Below, one piece after another: positions 57,058 to 64,000 of a DNA stretch of 64,000 nt. The notes under the pieces were generated by a model. That model searched no databases, was not told the origin of the DNA, and worked only from the letters and a program-made list of their open reading frames with translations. The stretch is from Daedaleopsis sinensis. Its lineage: Eukaryota; Basidiomycota; Agaricomycetes; Polyporales; Polyporaceae. The position numbers were made by a program, and so were the translations under genes. The stretch is taken from contig CM066310.1 in the NCBI GenBank assembly GCA_033807695.1, forward strand, positions 1,488,001 to 1,552,000, given 5' to 3'. Each line of letters starts with the position of its first letter. Positions within the stretch are counted from its first letter, which is position 1.

Positions 57058-60000
57058 ATGTCCTCAAGCGTCAAGCTTGGCGACGATTTCGTCCGGGTCC
57101 CTCGGCTAGAGGCGGCCGGTGCGAACTGGGTCCTCTACAAGGACCGGATGCTCTGGGCGGCAGACGCGAAAGGCATTCGCGGCCACCTAGACGGTTCCAC
57201 CACCGAGCCAGTACGACCGGCCAGCACAGCGGCGCAGGCCACGACGGCAGCGACGCAGGCCGGTACCGGCACAGCAGCAGCAACGACCCAGACGACGACG
57301 ACCGTCGCAGCGCCCGATCCTGCTCAGATCAAGTACGAGGAGGATCTCGTGCAGTGGCGCAAGAACGAGGCCATCGTAAAGCAGCTCATTGCGGCGACGA
57401 TCTCGGACTCACTGTTCCTCAAGGTGCGCTCGAAGCCGACCGCACATGGGATCTGGGAAGCGCTCGCGAACACGTTCGAGAAGAAGTCCCGCATGGTCTC
57501 ACTTGACCTGCGCCGACGTCTCCAGGAGGAACGTTGCGGAAACAAGGACGACGTGCGCACACACGTCACCAAGCTCCGCACCATGTTCGAGAACCTCGCC
57601 GCCATGGGACACCCTCCATCTGACGACGACTTCACCGCCATCATCCTCGGCTCCATGCCCCCATCTTTCGACTCGTACATCTCATCCCTCTTCGCTGCAT
57701 CTCGTCTCAACGCCGTCACGATCTCTCCCGACGACGCTATGGACGCCTTGACCGACGAGTACGAGCGCCGTCGTGCATCGAGGCCCAAAGGTCCGGATCG
57801 GAAGGGCAACGACGCGGACGACGTCGCTCTAGCGGCAAACGATCGGACCAAATCGAAGGACAATGTCCGCTGCTTCAAGTGCAAGAAGCTGGGGCACTAC
57901 AAGTCGGAGTGTCCTAGCCGGCGTGGTTCAGGGGGAGGAAAGGGAGGTCAGGGTCAGGGTCAGGGAGACTCGTCAAAGGGGAAGGACAACGCATCCGCCG
58001 CAAAGGAGAAGGAGAAGGAGAAGGAAGAGCGCATCGAGGCGTGGTTCGTACGTGCCCTACCCGCTACATCTACGTTCCATATGTCCGGCCAAGACTCCAT
58101 GAACGACGACTGCATTTCCGAGTACGACTCCGAGTGTGACTTCGAAGATGAAGATTCCCTACCTACCGACGCTCACACTGCTCGAAATGAACCACCGTCA
58201 AGTAACTTCCGGATCGACGCTATGCTCCTCGATTCTGGCGCATCCCGTCATATGTCCCCACATCGCAACCGCTTCACCAACTATCAACCCATAAACCCCC
58301 CTCGCGATATTCAGGCCGTAGGGAAGGGTGATATGTTGATAATGCTACCAAACGGGAACAAGGAGTCTAAAGTCCTTCTACGCGATGTCTTCCACGCTCC
58401 ATCCATGGGGATGACTCTCATCTCCGTCAGACGTGTTGTCGCGACGGGAACAGCGTTGACGTTCCTGCACGACACCTGTACAGTCACGAACCCTGCAGGG
58501 AAGGTGATCGCGGTCGTTAAAGTCAACAACGGACTCTACGAAGTGCCTCTCACGCCTATGGAGGCCGCTGCTCCGGCTGTCGAGAAGGAGCGCGTTGTTA
58601 CACGCCAGCAACTTCATCGTATGATGGGACACGCCTCGTATCGTGCTGTCGAAGAGATAATCTCGAAGGGGATGGCCGAAGGCATCAAACTCGACCCCAA
58701 CAGCAAGCCAGTCGCTTGCGAAATCTGCGAGAAGGCGAAGATGACACGCAAGACAATTTCGAGGACGCGTGTTCGCCCGCGAGCGACAGAAATTGGCGAG
58801 GAGGTGCACGTCGACACCTGGGGTCCCTCACCGGTCGAGACGCTCGGAAAGCGTCGATACAATACCATGTTTACCGACGATGCTACCCGGTTCTCTATTC
58901 TCTGGCTACAGCGAACGAAGGACGAGGCCTTCGAGTCTTACAAGCGTACAGAAGCTTTCTATCTGACGCAGAAGGGGGCGCGGATCAAATGCTTGCACAG
59001 CGACCGTGGTGGGGAGTTCCTAAGCAAGGAGTTCACCGATCATCTTCAACAGCAAGGGACTAGACGAAAGCTTACCACCCACGACACCCCCGAGTACAAC
59101 GGCGTAGCAGAACATCTGAACCGGACCACAATGGAGAAGGTTCGGGCGTTGATCGAGGACAGTAAGATGCCCAAGTTTCTGTGGGGCGAAGCAGCGCAGC
59201 ACAGTGTCTTCTTGAAGAACTGTACCCCAACGTCAGCTCTCAATGGGATAACTCCACACGAAGCATTCTGGGGCGTCAAGCCGAACCTTGCCAATCTTCA
59301 CCCCTGGGCGTGCAAGGTGTATATCCACACCCCGGGGGGATCCAAGCTCGCGTCTCGTGCCGCCACCGGACACTGGATGGGCTTCGACTCGGAGAGCGAC
59401 GCGCACCGAGTCTACTGGCCGGAGAAGCGGAAGGTTACAGTCGAGCGGAACATCAAGTTCGCCGCGCCAGTGGAGTCCGACGACAAGATCGAGTTGCCGC
59501 TTGAGGGGGAGAAGAAAAATGTTAGTACTCACCCTAGCAAGCAGGCCAACTCGACCCTCAACCCAGCTCCTGCTCCTCCTGCGCCTCCTGCTCGTCCCTC
59601 TACCCCCACAGCAGCTCGTCCGTCGACTCCTGCTCCATCCGCACTCGCACCTATTCAGCCGAAGTCACCGGCACGTCCCGCACCTCCTGTCGTCGACCGA
59701 AAGCCAGCGTCCGCCAGCAAGCCGGATTTTCTTGGCAGCGACTTTGAAGGGAGCTCAGAAGGGCGTTCTAAACGTGTCCGGAAGGAATCCAGCTACGTGA
59801 AGCAGCTGCGTCGAGGCGAAGGGAGTGCAACTGGACGAAAAGGCGACCCCATCTTGCCGCGCGGAATCCAGGAGGGGTCTATGAGGGGAGCATACATCGA
59901 GGAGATCCCAGAGCTTGTGGAGCGGGCAGCAGTCGCATTCGAGAGAGCAGTGGTGGAAGAAGAAGATGTTGCGATGGCGGCGGTCATGGCAGAGGCGGAG

Positions 60001-61560
60001 TGTCTAGAGCCAACGTACGAGGAGGCGAAGAAGCGCCCGGACTGGCCGGATTGGGAGGTCGCGATCAAGGCGGAGATCGAATCCTTGATTCGCAACGAGA
60101 CTTGGGAGGTCGTTGAACGTCCGTCTAACACCAACGTTGTCAGCTGCAAGTGGGTCCTTCGCGTCAAAAAGAACTCAGCCGGTGAGATCGACAAACGCAA
60201 GGCACGCCTAGTCGCGAGAGGATACACACAAAAGTACGGTCTGGACTATTTCGACACCTACGCACCAGTCGCCAAGCTCCCATCTTTCCGCATCATCCTA
60301 GCCATCGCGGGTCGCAACGGTTGGCCGGTTGAAACATTCGATTTCAATAGCGCATACCTCAACTCGAAACTCGACGAGGAGGTCTATCTGGAGCAGCCGC
60401 CAGGATTCGAGTTTCGCGACCGACGCAAGTACGTCCTCCGGCTCAAGAAGGCGCTTTACGGCTTGAAGCAGGGTGGTCGAAAATGGTATGAGACGCTATG
60501 CCAAGCTCTCACTGACCTGTCGTTCAAACGGTCAGAGGCTGACTGGGGCGTTTTCTACAAGCACGAGCCCCCGCATATCACAGTTCTAGCCGTGCACGTC
60601 GATGACTGCATGATAACCGGCGACCACCACCCTCTCATCTTAACCTACCGTGACGAGCTCAACAGACGATACAAGCTCACGGAGCTCGGCCCCATCTCTT
60701 GGCTCCTCGGCATAAAGGTCTCGCGCGACTTCGAGAATCGCACCATCACCCTTTCTCAGCACGCATACATCGACGCAATCATCACCCGCTTCAATTTCGA
60801 CGACCTTAAACCAGTCTCTACCCCAATGAACCCGAACGTCACACTGTCCAAGTCACAGTGCCCCGAAAGCGTCACGGACATTGCGCGTATGCGTCGTGTC
60901 CCGTACCGTGAAGCTGTCGGTGCTCTCATGTACGCGGCTATGGGAACGCGTCCCGACATCGCGTTTGCCGTCTCGACTCTCGCCCAGTACTCGCACAACC
61001 CGGGCTGGGCCCACTGGGAAGCCGTCAAGCACGTCTTTCGTTACCTGCTAGGTACGAAGAATCTCTCGTTGGAGTATGGAGGGGAGAGGAAGGGGCTGGA
61101 AGGGTTTGTGGATGCGGACGGCGCGTCTCAGGAGCACAGGCACGCTATCACCGGGTACGTCTATCTCATCGATGGCGGCGCAGTCTCTTGGGCGTCGAAG
61201 AAACAAGAGCTCGTCACTCTATCGACCGCCGAGGCCGAGTACGTCGCCGCTACGCATGCTGCCAAAGAAGGAATCTGGCTTCGCCGTCTCATTGGCGAGG
61301 TCTTCCGTCCTCTCACCGACCCGACTATGCTCTACAACGACAACCAATCTGCCATTGCGCTCACCAAGGACGGCTCATATCACGCGCGTACCAAGCATAT
61401 CGACGTACGCTACCATTTCATTCGCTACGTGATCGAGGCTGGCTCGATTCGACTACTCTACTGCCCTACGAACGACATGACCGCGGATATTCTGACGAAG
61501 GCCCTACCGAGCTTGAAGGTCAAGCACTTCGCATCCGCGCTCGGTCTCGCGATGGTTTGA
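57058..61560 (+). CDS. Copia gag-pol polyprotein
   Basis: 1500 residues in one frame, without frameshift or stop. Gag-like region first; zinc knuckle CFKCKKLGHYKSEC at 272-285; aspartic protease LLDSGASRH with catalytic Asp392; integrase with zinc-binding HRMMGH (about 520) and CEICEK, catalytic Asp585 (VHVDTWGP), Asp648 (LHSDRGGE) and Glu685 (GVAEHLN); reverse transcriptase with CKWVLRVK, ALYGLKQ and active-site VHVDD at 1179-1183; RNase H with DADGAS (1352), STAEAEY, DNQSAI and TKHIDVRYHF. The order INT before RT defines Ty1/copia (Pseudoviridae-type). The start ATG lies 104 bases after the LTR. Confidence 0.97.
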   Translation: MSSSVKLGDDFVRVPRLEAAGANWVLYKDRMLWAADAKGIRGHLDGSTTEPVRPASTAAQATTAATQAGTGTAAATTQTTTTVAAPDPAQIKYEEDLVQWRKNEAIVKQLIAATISDSLFLKVRSKPTAHGIWEALANTFEKKSRMVSLDLRRRLQEERCGNKDDVRTHVTKLRTMFENLAAMGHPPSDDDFTAIILGSMPPSFDSYISSLFAASRLNAVTISPDDAMDALTDEYERRRASRPKGPDRKGNDADDVALAANDRTKSKDNVRCFKCKKLGHYKSECPSRRGSGGGKGGQGQGQGDSSKGKDNASAAKEKEKEKEERIEAWFVRALPATSTFHMSGQDSMNDDCISEYDSECDFEDEDSLPTDAHTARNEPPSSNFRIDAMLLDSGASRHMSPHRNRFTNYQPINPPRDIQAVGKGDMLIMLPNGNKESKVLLRDVFHAPSMGMTLISVRRVVATGTALTFLHDTCTVTNPAGKVIAVVKVNNGLYEVPLTPMEAAAPAVEKERVVTRQQLHRMMGHASYRAVEEIISKGMAEGIKLDPNSKPVACEICEKAKMTRKTISRTRVRPRATEIGEEVHVDTWGPSPVETLGKRRYNTMFTDDATRFSILWLQRTKDEAFESYKRTEAFYLTQKGARIKCLHSDRGGEFLSKEFTDHLQQQGTRRKLTTHDTPEYNGVAEHLNRTTMEKVRALIEDSKMPKFLWGEAAQHSVFLKNCTPTSALNGITPHEAFWGVKPNLANLHPWACKVYIHTPGGSKLASRAATGHWMGFDSESDAHRVYWPEKRKVTVERNIKFAAPVESDDKIELPLEGEKKNVSTHPSKQANSTLNPAPAPPAPPARPSTPTAARPSTPAPSALAPIQPKSPARPAPPVVDRKPASASKPDFLGSDFEGSSEGRSKRVRKESSYVKQLRRGEGSATGRKGDPILPRGIQEGSMRGAYIEEIPELVERAAVAFERAVVEEEDVAMAAVMAEAECLEPTYEEAKKRPDWPDWEVAIKAEIESLIRNETWEVVERPSNTNVVSCKWVLRVKKNSAGEIDKRKARLVARGYTQKYGLDYFDTYAPVAKLPSFRIILAIAGRNGWPVETFDFNSAYLNSKLDEEVYLEQPPGFEFRDRRKYVLRLKKALYGLKQGGRKWYETLCQALTDLSFKRSEADWGVFYKHEPPHITVLAVHVDDCMITGDHHPLILTYRDELNRRYKLTELGPISWLLGIKVSRDFENRTITLSQHAYIDAIITRFNFDDLKPVSTPMNPNVTLSKSQCPESVTDIARMRRVPYREAVGALMYAAMGTRPDIAFAVSTLAQYSHNPGWAHWEAVKHVFRYLLGTKNLSLEYGGERKGLEGFVDADGASQEHRHAITGYVYLIDGGAVSWASKKQELVTLSTAEAEYVAATHAAKEGIWLRRLIGEVFRPLTDPTMLYNDNQSAIALTKDGSYHARTKHIDVRYHFIRYVIEAGSIRLLYCPTNDMTADILTKALPSLKVKHFASALGLAMV

Positions 61561-61567
61561 GGGGGAC

Positions 61568-61903
61568 TGTTGAAGTTGGGGAGGTATACGCAAACCCGCG
61601 CGAGACGTCGCGCGGGCGTCACAGTTGGGCGCGTAGCGCGCCATGGACTTTGTCTCGACTCGTTCTCTCTTGATTCGTCATCCGCTCCTCATCCGCATGT
61701 CTTACGCGTGTACGTTGTAGCTTATACGACGCCCGAAGCGTCCGTCTCACCTCAGTCTCGCACCCCATTGCTCGACTGAGGTGAGCTCCCGGTCTCTCAC
61801 CATATGTTGTATTCCATGTACTTATATTGTCTGTAGGTTTACTTCTACAGGTACCATCAATATAGTCTCGCACCCCATTGCTCGACTGAGGTTTACTTCT
61901 ACA
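61568..61903 (+). repeat. 3' LTR
   Basis: 336 bp, one mismatch to the 5' LTR, preceded by GAGGGGGAC as polypurine tract. Confidence 0.97.
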
Positions 61904-62003
61904 CAACATTGCAGCAGCGAGGGAGGGCGTGGGCTTCTACGGGATTTATGCAGGTGGAACTGTCCTTGAAGACCTCGCACGTTCCGTACATCAGCAAAAC
62001 TGC
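61904..62003 (+). pseudogene. Fragment of the 55172 gene, right of the retrotransposon
   Basis: CAACATTGCAGCAGCGAGGG and the next 80 bases match the middle of the parent gene, encoding FYGIYAGGTVLEDLARS, but on the + strand, opposite to both the parent gene and the left fragment. Removing the transposon leaves a fold-back junction near 56608. Confidence 0.75.
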
Positions 62004-62645
62004 ACATTCATTGGGTACCTCTGCATAAGTATGCAAAGTAAGCAAGCTATTGCAATACTCACGAGTACTGGTCAGTATTGGATAACCCTTCCATTACTTA
62101 GACCCCTCTTGCGAATGCGGAGAGTGGATCGCGGAAGACGGCGGCGCACCGCGGAGTATTGCATACAACGAAAATGCATCGCCGCTGACCACGACACATC
62201 GTCGAGTCTTGTCAATGTGGTGCGATGCATTGCTATGTATTGTGAATACACGACAAGGCGACACCATTATTGGCGACACATTGCCGGAATCCGAGTGGCT
62301 TGACTGCATTCTAGAGAGATGCCAATCATGTCGTCCATGATGTATTAATCGTATACTAAGAATACATTCACTAATAGGCACTTCATATGCACGAGTTCGA
62401 GCAGGAGGTCAGAGCGAGCAGAAGAGAGCGGGCGAGCGGGGGAACGTGGGCCAGTGGCAAGCAGGCGAGCAGGGACAAACAGGCAGGGAAACAGCGGACG
62501 AGCAGGTGACAGCGGACGAGCAGGCGGACGAGCAGGCGAGCAGGCAAGAGCGGGCGAGTAGTGACAGGCGAGGGGACAGTCCCACAACCGGTACAGTGAG
62601 GCGAAACGGGCAAGATGGTGCAGAGGTGAGCAGCTGGCTGGAGTC
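62004..62645. other. Intergenic, no gene seen
   Basis: 3' flank of the DUF6698-like gene. A stretch at 62440-62560 has repeated GAGCAGGCGAGCAGG-like purine-rich motifs. Confidence 0.5.
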
Positions 62646-64000
62646 TCACTCGTCTTCCTCCTCGTGACGGGAAGGAGAGCGGACATGGTCATCCACGCGG
62701 CTGGAAGGCGAACGGTCCCGGTCGTCCACCTGACGGGAAGGAGAACGGCCACAGTAGTTGACACGACGGGAAGGCGATCGGTCAAGGTTGTCCACGCGGC
62801 GGGAAGGAGAACGGTCCCGGTTGTCCATCCTACGGGAAGGAGAACGGTCCCGGTAGTCGGCACGATGGGAAGGCGAGCGGTCACGGTCGTCCACACGGCT
62901 GGAATGAGAACGGTCCCGGTCGTCCATGCGGCGGCGGGAAGGAGAACGGCCGCGGTCGTCCACGCGGCGGCGAGGTGGGGATCGGTTGCGGTCTTCGCGA
63001 CGGCGAGACGGCGAGCGTTCGCGATCCGCACGACATTGAGATGGCGAGCGTTCGCGAACCGCACGACATCGAGATGGCGAGCGTTTGCGAACTGGACAGC
63101 GCCGAGACGGCGAGCGTTCACGAACCGCACGACCGCGAGACGGCGACCCCTCTGAGCTGCGGTCCTTGCGGCGGGAGCTTGAAGCTGGGTGGTCACGGCG
63201 GTGAGAGGGGGAGTCAGATCGGCCGCGGTCATCGTCGTAGCGGGAAGGCGAAGTGCGTGGTCCCGCGACGTTGAGGCCAGACGATGAGCTGCCAGGCACA
63301 TCGTCAAGAGACGCGGCAGCCTTCTGATCACCGGGTTGGGCTACCAGATCAGCAGTAGAGCCACCTCCAGAGGCGCCTTGATTGGCCTCAGGAAGCGGCT
63401 CACATCTTCAAACATGTATCAGTGTAAACGTAGGTGCACGAAACGTCATTGACTCACCGCTGCAGGGCCCTCTGCTCCTTGCGCATCGCCTTGTGTTGCC
63501 TGCGAGCCATCTGCACGATGTTGGGGCGCTTCTCGCGGTTCCCCTTCGGCTTCTTCGGTTGAAGGCCATATAACTCCCTATGTATTGGACTGTGAGTAGC
63601 TGAGCTGTCAAGACAGTGTCACAGTATTAACGAACCTGTTCCACCAATCAAGGGTCCACTTTGCCCACGTGATGAGCGGATCGGAGAACAAATTCACAAT
63701 CTTGTCGAAGAATTCTGCGTTGTTGAAGTGGACGTCCATGACGGACCAGTCCTTGTCGGTAAGGGAGTGACGCAGCTGTCACTAGTTAGCATACCATAGA
63801 CACGTAGGTAGGATGTGACGTACGAGGACTGCGGCATATGCCAACATACGGGGTGTCACTTTCTTGATGCCGTACTTCTGCGAGAGCGTGGGCTTTCCAG
63901 GAGTGTTCCCTTTGCGTGCGCCCCGGTGGTCGGTCGATATTGGCCCGGTCCAAAGAGATTTGACTATCTGTGCGGGATGGCACACGATCAGCAGGGAGCA
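62646..64000 (-). CDS. DUF6698-like protein with RS-repeat tail (5' end off window)
   Basis: Exons visible: 63967-63824 (runs in from the right through an intron), 63775-63636, 63589-63458 and 63405-62646, joined in frame. The first three encode KYGIKKVTPRMLAYAAVLLR, NAEFFDKIVNLFSDP and WTLDWWNSPIHRELYG, matching the pattern of fungal DUF6698 proteins (KVTP..IAY, then a segment ending in WWN). A basic stretch (KRPNIVQMARRQHKAMRKEQ) and an acidic-to-Ser linker follow. The last exon is an Arg/Ser domain of about 150 residues built from an 11-residue repeat, DDRDRSPSRRV and variants, ending EEEDE. RS domains serve nuclear speckle or splicing-factor contacts. One donor is the unusual GTTCGT. The full length and start are outside the window. 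Confidence 0.7.

Larger units (their letters stand above)
56619..61903 (+). mobile_element. Intact Ty1/copia LTR retrotransposon
   Basis: 5285 bp. LTRs of 336 bp begin TGTTGAAG and end TTCTACA; a single intact gag-pol frame fills the interior. The 5-base target duplication CAACA stands at 56614-56618 and 61904-61908. The two LTRs differ at one position that I can see (T at 56784, C at 61733). A primer-binding site and a purine tract (about 61559-61567) are present. All parts needed for autonomous movement appear intact and the insertion must be recent. Confidence 0.97.

Overview
The window is nuclear DNA of a filamentous fungus, most likely a basidiomycete of the Agaricomycetes. The evidence is GC-rich coding sequence cut by many 50-80 bp GT-AG introns, very small exons, a compact uricase, aldehyde dehydrogenase, P450 and proteasome gene set, and family members I know from mushroom-forming fungi (a DUF6698-like protein and a half-tRNA-primed Ty1/copia element). 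I see no bacterial operon, CRISPR array or rRNA.

Region 1 (1-34050) is a tandem array of a unit of about 9.25 kb. The same position recurs at 1, 9312, 18554 and 27853, and the fourth unit stops just after its uricase gene, near 34050. The array enters the window already inside a gene, so it continues to the left. Each full unit holds an eight-exon uricase gene on the + strand with a GATA-factor site cluster in its promoter, a two-exon unknown basic protein on the - strand that spans the unit boundary, and about 7 kb of apparently non-coding sequence. That sequence contains degenerate internal repeats, a 29 bp repeat and a family of four long stem-loops. All four uricases are intact and differ by one residue. 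The pattern of shared variants shows that the array has been reshuffled by unequal exchange inside the uricase gene.

Region 2 (34050-51000) is a metabolic block. Two tandem paralogues of a seven-exon short-chain dehydrogenase are separated by a protein kinase relic and a small secreted cysteine-rich protein gene. They are followed by a 12-exon aldehyde dehydrogenase and a 12-exon cytochrome P450 on the - strand. A second copy of the secreted protein gene lies in inverted orientation about 12 kb away. An alcohol/aldehyde oxidation role for the SDR, ALDH and P450 genes is plausible but is inference from adjacency.

Region 3 (51000-64000) holds fragments of an unrecognised gene family, a divergent pair formed by a proteasome beta-2 subunit and a Gvp36-like BAR protein, an unknown 206-residue protein, a very young intact Ty1/copia retrotransposon (56619-61903) inserted in a rearranged partial duplicate of that unknown gene, and the 3' part of a DUF6698-like protein with an RS-repeat tail that runs off the right edge.

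Exon boundaries below were worked out by hand from splice signals, reading-frame continuity and family similarity. No search or alignment program was run.
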